This document shows, piece after piece, positions 1-7,716 of a stretch of 64,000 nt of DNA (its first letter is position 1; every line of letters begins with the position of its first letter). The position numbers and the translations under genes are program-made. Origin of the DNA: Chryseobacterium sp. H1D6B (lineage in GTDB: Bacteria > Bacteroidota > Bacteroidia > Flavobacteriales > Weeksellaceae); assembly GCF_029892445.1 (NCBI RefSeq), contig NZ_JARXVJ010000001.1, positions 1,550,001 through 1,614,000 on the forward strand, given 5' to 3'. A model generated the notes under the pieces. The model was not told the origin of the DNA. It searched no databases and saw nothing but the letters and a program-made list of their open reading frames with translations.

Positions 1-171
1 ATTTTTGATCCAAACAGAAACAGCATTGGATTTCACTTTTTTCATTCGTATTATGCCATTGCGGTGTATTTTTTGATGTTGTTTTTTAAAGGAAATATAA
101 GAATTATCGGCATCGGACTTTTATTTCATATGCTGACCGATTTTCAGGATTTCAACTTCTGGTGCCATTAA
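1..171 (+). CDS. DUF6122 family membrane protein, C-terminal part
   Basis: Frame 1 is open from the window edge to a TAA at 169-171 and gives 56 residues. They begin IFDPNRNSIGFHFFHSYYA, continue with a hydrophobic segment, and end in a His/Asp-containing stretch (FHMLTDFQDF). This resembles the C-terminal half of the small flavobacterial DUF6122 membrane proteins, which carry conserved DPNR, HS/TYYA and H-x-x-TD motifs like membrane-bound metal-dependent hydrolases. The family match is from memory of its pattern; biochemical function is unknown. The N-terminus lies outside the window. Confidence 0.7.
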   Translation: MFDPNRNSIGFHFFHSYYAIAVYFLMLFFKGNIRIIGIGLLFHMLTDFQDFNFWCH

Positions 172-235
172 AATATTATTAATATTTTCTTTTGATATTT
201 CAAATCCCATAGATTTTTTGTATTTTGTAGACACT

Positions 236-1306
236 ATGAAATTAAAAGAATTTTTACATTATACTTATATTTTCCCTATTCTGGCAGTAGTTTACTACTT
301 TTCCGGCTTAATGGGAGGAGGAGTTGTTTATGATATTATTGCCGGGATTCTTCTTACTGGAAGTGTTTTATCGGCTGTCCACCATGCGGAAGTGGTTGCA
401 CATAAAGTAGGGGAGCCTTTTGGAACGATCATCCTTGCCCTCTGTATTACGATTATTGAAGTCGCCCTTATTATTTCTCTGATGGTTGCTGGTGGAGATC
501 AGGCTATGACTTTGGCTAGAGATACTATTTTTGCCGCCGTTATGATTATTCTTAATGGTATTTTGGGAATTTGTATTTTGATAGGAGGGGTGAAGTATTA
601 TGAACAGTTTTTTGCGAGAACTTCTGCTACAACGTATTTGGTAAGTATCGTTTCTATTTTAGTCCTTACTTTGGTTCTTCCCAACTTCACATCCAGTGTG
701 AACGGGCCTTTTTATAATGAAGCTCAATTAACTTTTGTTTCCATCGCCTGTTTAGTGATCTATGGTGTGTTTTTAATGGTTCAGACGGTAAGACATAGAA
801 ATTATTTTATTATTGCCGATGAGAACTCAGAAGCTGAATATATTCCTTCTAAATTTAAGACTATTATAAGTTTCGCTTTTCTTATTATCTGTCTTGCGAT
901 TGTGGTAATGATGGCAAAAGGTCTTTCTGGTACTATTGAAGAAATGGTTCAGAGTTTAGGTGCACCAAAATCTTTGGTTGGAGTAATTATTGCAGCAGTA
1001 GTGCTTCTTCCGGAAGGGGTGGCGGCGATTAGAGCTGCGAGGAGCAACCATATACAATCCAGTTTAAATTTAGCATTAGGTTCTGCATTGGCAAGTATAG
1101 GCCTTACGATCCCTGCTGTTTCGGTGGTTTGTATTATGTATGATATTCCTTTGGTATTAGGGCTGGATAAAAAAGATATTATCCTGCTTTCACTGTCTGT
1201 ATTTATCGTAATGCTTTCTTTAAGCAGAGGGAAAACGAATATTCTTTACGGAACTGTTCTGCTGGTCAACCTGGCGGCCTATATTTTTACAGTAATTGTT
1301 CCTTAA
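236..1306 (+). CDS. chaA: ChaA-type calcium(sodium)/proton antiporter
   Basis: An inner-membrane cation/proton exchanger of about 356 residues with roughly ten hydrophobic segments. The two CaCA-family repeats are visible: an acidic motif in the first half (GEPFGTIILALCITIIEVALI) and its partner in the second half (VLLPEGVAAIRAA). The acidic residues of these repeats bind the exported cation in this family. The length fits ChaA. I chose the ATG at 236 (MKLKEF) over an upstream in-frame TTG at 218, because the TTG lies in promoter-like T-rich sequence. The gene meets the truncated haemoglobin gene tail to tail, overlapping it by 4 bases. Ca2+ versus Na+ or K+ preference cannot be told from sequence. 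Confidence 0.85.
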   Translation: MKLKEFLHYTYIFPILAVVYYFSGLMGGGVVYDIIAGILLTGSVLSAVHHAEVVAHKVGEPFGTIILALCITIIEVALIISLMVAGGDQAMTLARDTIFAAVMIILNGILGICILIGGVKYYEQFFARTSATTYLVSIVSILVLTLVLPNFTSSVNGPFYNEAQLTFVSIACLVIYGVFLMVQTVRHRNYFIIADENSEAEYIPSKFKTIISFAFLIICLAIVVMMAKGLSGTIEEMVQSLGAPKSLVGVIIAAVVLLPEGVAAIRAARSNHIQSSLNLALGSALASIGLTIPAVSVVCIMYDIPLVLGLDKKDIILLSLSVFIVMLSLSRGKTNILYGTVLLVNLAAYIFTVIVP

Positions 1307-1686
1307 TGAAGTTTTCTGGCTGTCTCCATTTTGTATTCCATTAATCTGGCGATATTTTCAGATTTATATACAGCCATAGAAGCGTTTTCGCCTACGAAAT
1401 TTTCATCAATGGTTTGTTTCCATAGTTCCAGCCATTGATCGAAATGTTTCTTTTCCATTGCCTGCATTTTATTGATGGGAAAATGTACGGCCATTGGATT
1501 TCCTTTGTAGGACATCTGGCCAAAAAGAATAGTTTCCCAGAACGAATACATCTTTGGAAGGTGCTTGTCCCAGTCTACTTTGGCTACATCACTAAAGAAA
1601 AACCCAATAGTTTGGTCTTGAGTTACTTTTGCATAAAATGAATTGACAAGATGCTCAATGTCTTCTCTTGATTCCAGCTTTTTCAT
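1303..1686 (-). CDS. Group III truncated haemoglobin
   Basis: A cytoplasmic 127-residue haem protein of the 2-on-2 globin superfamily. The pattern fits group III: an N-terminal helix with LVNSFYAKV, the FFFSDVAKVDWDKHL segment after the B helix, FWETILFG in the E region, and HFDQWLELW in which His81 is the likely proximal haem ligand. Members of this group are proposed to handle O2, NO or peroxide, but the physiological role is uncertain. Its last codons overlap the 3' end of the antiporter gene on the opposite strand. A -7 element (TAACTTTG, minus strand 1691-1698) ends only 4 nt before the ATG, so the mRNA may be leaderless. Confidence 0.88.
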   Translation of the reverse strand: MKKLESREDIEHLVNSFYAKVTQDQTIGFFFSDVAKVDWDKHLPKMYSFWETILFGQMSYKGNPMAVHFPINKMQAMEKKHFDQWLELWKQTIDENFVGENASMAVYKSENIARLMEYKMETARKLH

Positions 1687-1690
1687 ATTT

Positions 1691-1723
1691 CAAAGTTAGC
1701 TTAAAATCAATTTATAAATTCAA
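1691..1723 (-). promoter_or_regulatory. Promoter of the truncated haemoglobin gene
   Basis: On the minus strand, TTG (1721-1723) and TAACTTTG (1691-1698) are separated by 22 nt. This matches the flavobacterial TTG-N17-23-TAnnTTTG consensus. The start codon begins 4 nt after the -7 element. Confidence 0.6.
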
Positions 1724-1758
1724 TCAGCAGTTTGATAAATTTCATAAAAACAATATTT

Positions 1759-1766
1759 TATCTTTG
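1759..1766 (+). promoter_or_regulatory. -7 promoter element of the Kir channel operon
   Basis: TATCTTTG at 1759-1766 is a perfect TAnnTTTG match. A TTTG at 1731-1734 lies 24 nt upstream, slightly longer than the usual spacing. The expected leader is about 40 nt to the ATG at 1815. Confidence 0.5.
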
Positions 1767-1814
1767 TATGTTTATTTTACTAAAATAAAAAAGACGCAAA
1801 TGAATTAATCAATT

Positions 1815-2780
1815 ATGGCAAGAGGTTTTAGAAAAAGGATCCATCAGGAGAATACAGAAAACAGCGGTTTCGGAGCTAGTGCGTCTGGAAGATTCATTAA
1901 TAAAGACGGTCTCCCGAATGTGCAGAGAAAAGGCGTAAATGTTTTTAATAGATTGAGCTGGTACCACACGATGCTGAACCTATCTTCATTTCGTTTTATT
2001 TCCTATTTAGTGATAGGCTACATACTTATTAATTTGGTTTTTGCAGTGATCTATTATCTTATTGGAGTAGAACACCTCACAGGTATTGATAAAAGCAATC
2101 CGCTGGATGAGTTTATAGATGTTTTTTTCTTTAGCTCACAGACCTTTACTACAGTTGGTTACGGGAGAATTGCTCCTGTAGGTTTTATGGCCAGTCTGGT
2201 GGCTACTTTTGAAGCATTTCTGGGACTGCTTACTTTTGCCATTGCAACAGGTTTGTTTTATGGAAGATTTTCAAGACCTAGAGCGTATTTAAGATTTTCG
2301 GATATTGCCGTTATCGCTCCTTTTAAGGATGTTACAGCTTTGATGTTTAGATTGGCACCTTATAAGAATAATGCATTGACAGATGCAGATGTAACGCTTT
2401 CGACGGCTATTGAAATTACGGAGAATGAAAAGACAAAAACCAATTTTTATAGATTAGAAACACAGCTGGCAAAAATCAATACACTGGCTTTAAACTGGAC
2501 AATCGTTCATAAAATTGATGAAAATTCTCCTTTTTACGGATTCTCTGAAGATGATTTTAGAAACATAAATATTGAGATCATTGTTCATGTCCGGGCATTT
2601 GATGAAGTATTTTCTAATACGGTTGTCCAGCGATCTTCGTACGCTTCCAGGGAAATAGTGTATGGAGCTAAATTTACCCCAATGTATTATCCTAATAAAG
2701 AACATCAATCGACAGTTCTAAATTTAGATAAGATCAATGAATATGAAAAAGTAGATCTTCCAGTTTCAGCTGGAGAATAA
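1815..2780 (+). CDS. Inward-rectifier-type potassium channel (KirBac)
   Basis: A 321-residue tetrameric K+ channel of the inner membrane. The sequence shows an amphipathic slide helix region (FNRLSWYHTMLNLSSFRF), a first membrane helix near residues 61-84, a pore helix and selectivity filter TVGYG at residues 113-117, and a second helix near 125-150. A soluble immunoglobulin-like C-terminal domain of about 160 residues follows (ALMFRLAPYKNNALTDADV, LNWTIVHKIDENSPFYG), as in KirBac proteins. The filter predicts K+ selectivity. The YkgJ-like gene starts 5 nt after its stop, so the two are probably co-transcribed. No regulatory ligand can be read from the sequence. Confidence 0.92.
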   Translation: MARGFRKRIHQENTENSGFGASASGRFINKDGLPNVQRKGVNVFNRLSWYHTMLNLSSFRFISYLVIGYILINLVFAVIYYLIGVEHLTGIDKSNPLDEFIDVFFFSSQTFTTVGYGRIAPVGFMASLVATFEAFLGLLTFAIATGLFYGRFSRPRAYLRFSDIAVIAPFKDVTALMFRLAPYKNNALTDADVTLSTAIEITENEKTKTNFYRLETQLAKINTLALNWTIVHKIDENSPFYGFSEDDFRNINIEIIVHVRAFDEVFSNTVVQRSSYASREIVYGAKFTPMYYPNKEHQSTVLNLDKINEYEKVDLPVSAGE

Positions 2781-2785
2781 AGATA

Positions 2786-3274
2786 ATGAATTTAGAATTT
2801 TACAAAAAACAGGCTTTACAAAAACAGAAAGAACATAAGAAGTTTTTAGAGGGCTTAAAGAAAAAACCACCTAAAAACCTTGATTATATTGTTCAGGAAA
2901 CACATGAAGAAGTCTTTGAAAAAATAGACTGTCTGCAGTGTGCCAACTGCTGTAAAACAACAGGTCCTTTATACACAGAAAAAGATATTGAACGTATTTC
3001 CAAGCATCTTCGTATGAAGCCCGCAGATTTTGAAAATAAGTTTCTAAGAGTAGATGAGGATGATGATAAGGTGCTTCAGAATCTTCCCTGTTTTTTTCTA
3101 AATACAGATAATACCTGTTCTATTTATGAGGTAAGACCTAAAGCCTGCCGTGAATATCCGCATACAGATCGGAAAAAAATATATCAGATCAATAATTTGA
3201 TGATAAAAAATACCGTGGTCTGCCCTGCTGCATTTGAATTTGTGGAGAAAATTATGAAGAATTTAGAAAAGTAA
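2786..3274 (+). CDS. YkgJ family cysteine-cluster protein
   Basis: A cytoplasmic 162-residue protein of the YkgJ/CxxCxxCC family, thought to bind zinc or an Fe-S cluster. The first cysteine group is C49-x2-C52-x2-C55-C56 (CLQCANCC). A second set follows: CFFLNTDNTC, then RPKACREYPH with the conserved R-P-x-x-C-R-x-Y/F-P signature, and VVCPAAF near the end. The N-terminal 30 residues are lysine-rich. It lies 5 nt after the potassium channel gene, but a functional link is not evident. The molecular function of the family is not established. Confidence 0.85.
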   Translation: MNLEFYKKQALQKQKEHKKFLEGLKKKPPKNLDYIVQETHEEVFEKIDCLQCANCCKTTGPLYTEKDIERISKHLRMKPADFENKFLRVDEDDDKVLQNLPCFFLNTDNTCSIYEVRPKACREYPHTDRKKIYQINNLMIKNTVVCPAAFEFVEKIMKNLEK

Positions 3275-3392
3275 TAGATAATCATAATTCATCTTAAAGA
3301 ATAATAAAGTGCGTTAAATAAGCATGTTACATATAATTTAATATGAAATGGCTCGTTTTATAAATATTAAACAACCATTTAAATATTACAAT

Positions 3393-3695
3393 ATGAAAAA
3401 GTTAATTTTAACTGCCGCATTTTCTTTAGTGGGAATGGCAGCTGTATCAGCTCAAGAAAAGACACCGCAGAAGCCGGTAGAAAGCACACCTAATCAGCAG
3501 ACTCAGACAACGCAGAACACCCAGGCACAGGTTAAGGTGGAAAGAAGTAAAGATACATCTGCAACAGCGGATACTTCCGCAAGTTCAGTAACAGGTGATA
3601 CTACAACAGCTATGAGTACTGATACCAATACGGATGCGGTAAAACCTAAAGATGCAGTAAAAGAAGACAAGAAATCTAAGAAGAAAGCAAAATAA
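3393..3695 (+). CDS. Small secreted low-complexity protein
   Basis: About 100 residues. I chose the ATG at 3393 because it opens a clear Sec signal peptide (MKKLILTAAFSLVGMAAVSA followed by Q), which the longer in-frame start at 3348 would bury. The mature part is low complexity: rich in Thr, Gln, Ser, Asp and Ala in the middle (many DT/TD pairs) and ending in a lysine-rich tail (DKKSKKKAK). No domain is recognisable. It is probably a disordered periplasmic or surface-associated protein. Similar Thr/Lys-rich small exported proteins are common in Chryseobacterium, but no function can be assigned. Confidence 0.7.
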   Translation: MKKLILTAAFSLVGMAAVSAQEKTPQKPVESTPNQQTQTTQNTQAQVKVERSKDTSATADTSASSVTGDTTTAMSTDTNTDAVKPKDAVKEDKKSKKKAK

Positions 3696-3716
3696 ATGCT
3701 TTTAAAAAGTAGAATG

Positions 3717-3748
3717 AAAATCCTGAGATGTAAGTTTCAGGATTTTTT
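3717..3748 (+). terminator. Terminator after the small secreted protein gene
   Basis: A 10-bp stem (3717-3726 with 3737-3746; core ATCCTGA/TCAGGAT) with a 10-nt loop runs into TTTTTT. This is a Rho-independent pattern on the plus strand. Confidence 0.75.
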
Positions 3749-3877
3749 GTTATTTGCTGTCAATTTTCTCATTAGAAAAGAATAATCTTAAGGTCTAAAA
3801 AAGATTAGCATTGATAGGAAGTTGAAGGATTATATTCATCAATATTTAAAAAAAAATCTATAGACTAAAAATAAAAA

Positions 3878-3900
3878 AAGCGTTGAATATATCAACGCTT
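3878..3900 (-). terminator. Second (distal) terminator downstream of gdhA
   Basis: The perfect 9-bp stem AAGCGTTGA/TCAACGCTT has a 5-nt loop. On the minus strand it is followed by a run of seven T. It lies about 60 nt beyond the first gdhA terminator, so gdhA has tandem terminators. The interval 3749-3877 holds nothing else I can recognise. Confidence 0.6.
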
Positions 3901-3956
3901 TCTCCTTTCACTTTTTACTTTTTTCCCATTAAGTCCCGGGAACAGGCTGTAACAAA

Positions 3957-3982
3957 AAAGGCCGGGAATTTTCCCAACCTTT
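3957..3982 (-). terminator. gdhA terminator
   Basis: A 12-bp stem (3957-3968 with 3971-3982) with two central G-U pairs when read on the minus strand. The C/A oppositions would disrupt it on the plus strand, which assigns it to gdhA. It is followed on the minus strand by six T. Confidence 0.65.
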
Positions 3983-3993
3983 ATATTTTTTAT

Positions 3994-5352
3994 CTAAACA
4001 ACTCCTTGAGCTAACATTGCTTCTGCAACTTTCACGAAGCCGGCGATATTGGCGCCTTTTACGTAGTTTACATAGCCGTCTTCCTCTTTTCCGTAGTCTC
4101 TGCAGGCTTTGTGGATTCCGATCATGATTTCTTTCAATCTCGCGTCTACCTCTTCAGAAGTCCAGTTAAGACGAATTGAGTTTTGAGTCATCTCTAATCC
4201 TGAAGTGGCTACACCACCAGCGTTAGACGCTTTACCAGGAGAGAATAACACTTTGCTGTCTAAGAAATAGTTGATAGCATCTAATGTTGAAGGCATATTA
4301 GCTGCTTCAGTTACACAGATACATCCGTTTTCAACTAATACTTTAGCATCTTCCAGATCCAGCTCATTTTGAGTAGCAGAAGGGATAGCAACATCACACT
4401 TCACCTCCCAAGGGCGTTTTCCAGCATGGAATACAGCAGATGGATATTTTTTAGCATAATCCTCAGCTCTGTTGTTTCCTGAAGATCTTAGTTCTAATAG
4501 ATAGTCAATTTTATCTCCGAAGATACCGTCTTTATCATAGATGTATCCGTCCGGACCAGAAATAGTAACTACTTTTCCTCCTAGTTCAGATACTTTTTTG
4601 ATAACCCCCCAAGCAACGTTTCCGAAACCGGAAACAGATACTGTTTTATCTTTAAAGTTTTGGTCAATTGTTCTAAGCATCTGCTCTGCGAAGTAAACAA
4701 CACCATATCCTGTAGCTTCAGGACGGATTAGTGAACCTCCGTAAGCAAGCCCTTTTCCAGTAAGAACTCCGGTGAATTCATTTCTGATTTTTTTGTACTG
4801 CCCGAATAAGTATCCGATTTCTCTTGAACCTACACCGATATCTCCCGCAGGAACGTCTGTTTCAGGACCAATATGTTTGCACAATTCAGTCATAAAAGCT
4901 TGACAGAAACGCATTACTTCCATGTCAGATTTTCCTTGTGGATCAAAATCTGAACCTCCTTTTCCTCCTCCCATAGGAAGAGTTGTCAATGAATTTTTGA
5001 ATACTTGTTCGAAAGCTAAAAACTTAAGAACTGAAAGGTTTACAGTAGGGTGGAAACGAATTCCTCCTTTATATGGACCAATTGCAGAGTTCATTTGAAT
5101 TCTGTATCCTCTGTTTACCTGAATTTCTCCCTTATCATCAACCCAAGGAACTCTGAAAATAATGATTCTTTCAGCTTCAGCCATTCTTTCAAGAAGCTTC
5201 ATTCCGGTATATTCTTTCTTCGTAGCAATAAATGGGATTACAGTTATAGCAACTTCTTTTACAGCTTGTAAAAATTCCGGCTCATTAGGGTTTTTTGCCT
5301 CTATTTTTGCAATAAACTCCTGAATTTTCTGGTCAATATTATATTGTTCCAT
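3994..5352 (-). CDS. gdhA: Glutamate dehydrogenase (NADP-type, hexameric)
   Basis: A cytoplasmic enzyme that interconverts 2-oxoglutarate plus ammonium and glutamate. At 452 residues it has the length of the small hexameric class. The catalytic-lysine motif PMGGGKGGSDFDPQGKS, the PAGDIGVGSREIGYLFGQYKK segment and the Rossmann fingerprint VSGFGNVAWG of the nucleotide-binding domain are all present. Their sequence is closest in style to the NADP-dependent E. coli GdhA type, so ammonium assimilation is the likely direction. Upstream lie a -7 element at 5379-5386 and a 10-bp direct repeat that could be an operator. Two stacked terminators follow. It is paired functionally with glnA at 61-63 kb. 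Confidence 0.96.
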   Translation of the reverse strand: MEQYNIDQKIQEFIAKIEAKNPNEPEFLQAVKEVAITVIPFIATKKEYTGMKLLERMAEAERIIIFRVPWVDDKGEIQVNRGYRIQMNSAIGPYKGGIRFHPTVNLSVLKFLAFEQVFKNSLTTLPMGGGKGGSDFDPQGKSDMEVMRFCQAFMTELCKHIGPETDVPAGDIGVGSREIGYLFGQYKKIRNEFTGVLTGKGLAYGGSLIRPEATGYGVVYFAEQMLRTIDQNFKDKTVSVSGFGNVAWGVIKKVSELGGKVVTISGPDGYIYDKDGIFGDKIDYLLELRSSGNNRAEDYAKKYPSAVFHAGKRPWEVKCDVAIPSATQNELDLEDAKVLVENGCICVTEAANMPSTLDAINYFLDSKVLFSPGKASNAGGVATSGLEMTQNSIRLNWTSEEVDARLKEIMIGIHKACRDYGKEEDGYVNYVKGANIAGFVKVAEAMLAQGVV

Positions 5353-5378
5353 ATAGTAAGGTTGAATATTATTGTCAA

Positions 5379-5408
5379 CAAATTTAATTTTTTTTTCAAG
5401 ATTCGCAA
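5379..5408 (-). promoter_or_regulatory. gdhA promoter
   Basis: On the minus strand, TTG (5406-5408), a 19-nt gap and TAAATTTG (5379-5386) match the flavobacterial consensus. The leader would be about 20-25 nt. Confidence 0.6.
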
Positions 5409-5425
5409 TAGCTTATTTCAAGATT
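5394..5425. repeat. 10-bp direct repeat in the gdhA promoter
   Basis: TTTCAAGATT occurs at 5394-5403 and again at 5416-5425, 22 bp start to start, about two helical turns. The copies bracket the -33 element of the gdhA promoter, so they could be a regulator binding site. Two copies in AT-rich DNA could still be chance. Confidence 0.4.
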
Positions 5426-5542
5426 GCTGAAAATTTAATAATAATGACGCAGAATATTATTAAATTGATAATTTGAATGTAAATTTTGTGGAAAATTAAA
5501 AGTTATGTTTGAAATAATGCAATATTAAGAAATCATTAATTT

Positions 5543-6652
5543 TCAAATTACAATAAATTGTCTCCCAGAAAGTGATTTCACTTTCCCTAAAAGCTCTAGT
5601 TCCAAAATTATTGGTAAAATTTTATAGGTGGGAAGGCTTATTTGTTGTGCCAGATCATCCAGAGAAATCTGAGGATTTTCCATAATGGATTGATGTATTA
5701 TTGATTGATTTTCAGTTAATTGTATTGATGTTTTGCTGTCAGGGAAAAGTTCTCCAATTTTCTCTTTAGGATTATTAAATCCAAGCAGATCAATAAGGTC
5801 TTTTATGGTAGAAATGGCTGATGCTTTGTTCTGAAAAATCAGCTGATTACAGCCTTGACTGTATAGATCTGTAATTTTCCCGGGCAGAGCAAAAACCTCT
5901 CTATTATAGTTGTTGGCAAAGGTTGCCGTACTTATGGAACCTCCTCCAAAACCTGTTTCTACAATGATGGTAGAAGGAGAGAGACCGGCAACAATTCTAT
6001 TTCTCTGAATAAAATTTTCCCGATCCGGCTTTCTTGAAGAATTAAATTCTGTAAGCAGAGCGCCATCTTTTTCTATGATTTTTTCAGAAAGTTTTTTGTT
6101 TTTTGAGGGATATAATGTGTGAAAACCATGTGCTAAAACAGCAATTGTGGGAGTTTGATATTGAATAGACTGTTCATGAACTTCTTTATCTGCACCTAAT
6201 GCCAATCCGCTTACAGAAATGAAATTGAAAGACTTAGTTTCCTCAAAAAAATTTTCAATGAATTTTTTACCGTACGAGGTGAGATTTCTTGTTCCAACGA
6301 TACTTACCATTTTCAGAGTATCATCAATATTTCCTTTTTGATATAAAATAGCCGGAGCATCGTCACACTCGTTGAGTAAGCAAGGATGTTTTTCGCGGTG
6401 TCTTAATCTGATTTTAATGTTATTGTTTTCACAGAATTTTAATTCTTTTTCCGCAAATTTTAAATGAATATCGCTCCCAATCTCTGAAATGATCTTCCTG
6501 CCGATGCCATCTACTGTACTGTATTCTTTTTTCGCTTTTTCCCAAGCTTCTTTAGCACTTCCAAATGCTTTTACAAGTTTATAGAAATTGATATCACCAA
6601 TTAAGTTACACTCGCGTAATGCGATTGAATAAAAATTTTCTTCCGAAATCAT
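5543..6652 (-). CDS. dprA: DNA-processing protein DprA
   Basis: A cytoplasmic protein of 369 residues that protects incoming single-stranded DNA and loads RecA during natural transformation. An N-terminal helix-hairpin-helix-like region (VDGIGRKI) precedes the DprA Rossmann domain. That domain shows SIVGTRNLTSYGKKF, SVSGLALGADKEVHEQ and the hallmark ENFIQRNRIVAGLS. A winged-helix-like C-terminus of about 60 residues follows (SLDDLAQQISLPTYKILPIILELELLGKV). The start has a -7 element TACATTTG at 6667-6674 (minus), 14 nt before the ATG. The rhomboid gene lies 34 nt upstream. No other competence gene is in the window. Confidence 0.93.
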   Translation of the reverse strand: MISEENFYSIALRECNLIGDINFYKLVKAFGSAKEAWEKAKKEYSTVDGIGRKIISEIGSDIHLKFAEKELKFCENNNIKIRLRHREKHPCLLNECDDAPAILYQKGNIDDTLKMVSIVGTRNLTSYGKKFIENFFEETKSFNFISVSGLALGADKEVHEQSIQYQTPTIAVLAHGFHTLYPSKNKKLSEKIIEKDGALLTEFNSSRKPDRENFIQRNRIVAGLSPSTIIVETGFGGGSISTATFANNYNREVFALPGKITDLYSQGCNQLIFQNKASAISTIKDLIDLLGFNNPKEKIGELFPDSKTSIQLTENQSIIHQSIMENPQISLDDLAQQISLPTYKILPIILELELLGKVKSLSGRQFIVI

Positions 6653-6666
6653 GTGTGTTTTTTATT

Positions 6667-6674
6667 CAAATGTA
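6667..6674 (-). promoter_or_regulatory. -7 element of dprA
   Basis: TACATTTG on the minus strand is a perfect TAnnTTTG and ends 14 nt before the dprA ATG. I see no convincing -33 TTG at the right spacing. Confidence 0.4.
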
Positions 6675-6686
6675 ACAAAATAAGTG

Positions 6687-7454
6687 TTACTTTTTTCTTA
6701 ATTCATCCAGATGATCCCAAATGTCGTCTCTTTTTTTATAAGGTAATTCTAAGAAATCATCAGGATGATTTTCTTTGTATTCCTGCCACAATTTGTCGTC
6801 TTTTTCACTGTAATAATTAGGGAATTCCCAGATGAATTTTTTCTTTTTTTCTCCTACATTTTTAAAGACAAAAGCTATAATGCTTCCCACAACAGCTCCG
6901 GAAAGATGAGCCTGCCATGAAATTTTACTCGGCTCATGAAGATTATAAAACAGCTCTTCCGGAAACATTCCCCAGATTAAACTTCCATAATATAAAACGA
7001 CAAGTAAAGAAATGGTAAGCAGTTTCGTATTCCATTTAAAAACACCGCTGAAAAATAAGAAAAATGCAAGAACATATACCACACCGCTTGCCCCAATGGT
7101 ACATGTGTAAATATATTCGCCCGTAAGAATATCAATAGGAGGCAGAAGCCAGACCAATAAGCCTGTTGCAAGCCACCCTAAAATAAAAACCTTATTAGCC
7201 ACTAAAGGATAAAATTGATAAAGAAGAAACATCAGTACCGCCATGGGGATAGAGTTTCCTATAATGTGATCTAAATTTCCATGCAGGAGAGGCGAGGTGA
7301 TAATTCCCAGCAGGCCTTCCGGCAGTAAGGGAATAATGGCTCCAAAGCAACTTTGAAAAAAGCCCTGCGTCTGTAAAAAGTAGCCAAACCACATTGCAGC
7401 AAGCATTAACAATGGGTTTATAAAAGCTTTTTTGGAAATTACATTTTTCAACAT
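6687..7454 (-). CDS. Rhomboid family intramembrane serine protease
   Basis: A polytopic membrane protease with six or more hydrophobic segments. Numbered from a longer in-frame start at 7475, the serine of the GASG motif is Ser130, the catalytic His lies in SWQAHLSGA (His190), and H-x-x-x-N (His70-Asn74) forms the oxyanion region of the early helix (LLHGNLDHIIGN). All the expected rhomboid residues are therefore present. I prefer the ATG at 7454 (MLKNVISKK), which removes seven atypical residues. The C-terminal 60 residues are a charged cytoplasmic tail. Substrates cannot be predicted. The gene ends 34 nt before dprA. Confidence 0.9.
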   Translation of the reverse strand: MLKNVISKKAFINPLLMLAAMWFGYFLQTQGFFQSCFGAIIPLLPEGLLGIITSPLLHGNLDHIIGNSIPMAVLMFLLYQFYPLVANKVFILGWLATGLLVWLLPPIDILTGEYIYTCTIGASGVVYVLAFFLFFSGVFKWNTKLLTISLLVVLYYGSLIWGMFPEELFYNLHEPSKISWQAHLSGAVVGSIIAFVFKNVGEKKKKFIWEFPNYYSEKDDKLWQEYKENHPDDFLELPYKKRDDIWDHLDELRKK

Positions 7455-7664
7455 ATGGAATTTATGACAAATCAAAAGCCAATTCTAAATTTCGGAAAAT
7501 TTGGCGACGATTGATATCCTTCTATTTTATTTTAAGACAAAAGGTAATACTTTATACAGGTAAAATTTACAAAAAAAAAGTTTTGTCATTTATTTATTGA
7601 ACTTGCTTAGTCTTAAAGGGTTAAAAATGGAATATAAGATATAATTACCTTATGTAGGGTGAAT

Positions 7665-7697
7665 TTTGATTAAACAAAAATTATATTTATATTTTTG
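7665..7697 (+). promoter_or_regulatory. Promoter of the first DUF3078 gene
   Basis: TTTG (7665-7668), a 21-nt gap and TATTTTTG (7690-7697) give a full-consensus flavobacterial promoter about 20 nt before the ATG at 7717. The rest of the 7476-7716 interval is AT-rich without other features I can recognise. Confidence 0.75.
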
Positions 7698-7716
7698 CAT
7701 CTGTAAATAGTTAATT

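Noticed and set aside
218..235. TTG at 218 as the start of the ChaA-like antiporter
   Set aside because: It would add six residues (from a T-rich, promoter-like stretch) before a good ATG that opens the conserved N-terminus.
3696..3993. CRISPR or tandem repeats in the hairpin-rich gap after 3.7 kb
   Set aside because: The three hairpins differ in sequence and spacing and each reads as a terminator; there are no repeated units with spacers.
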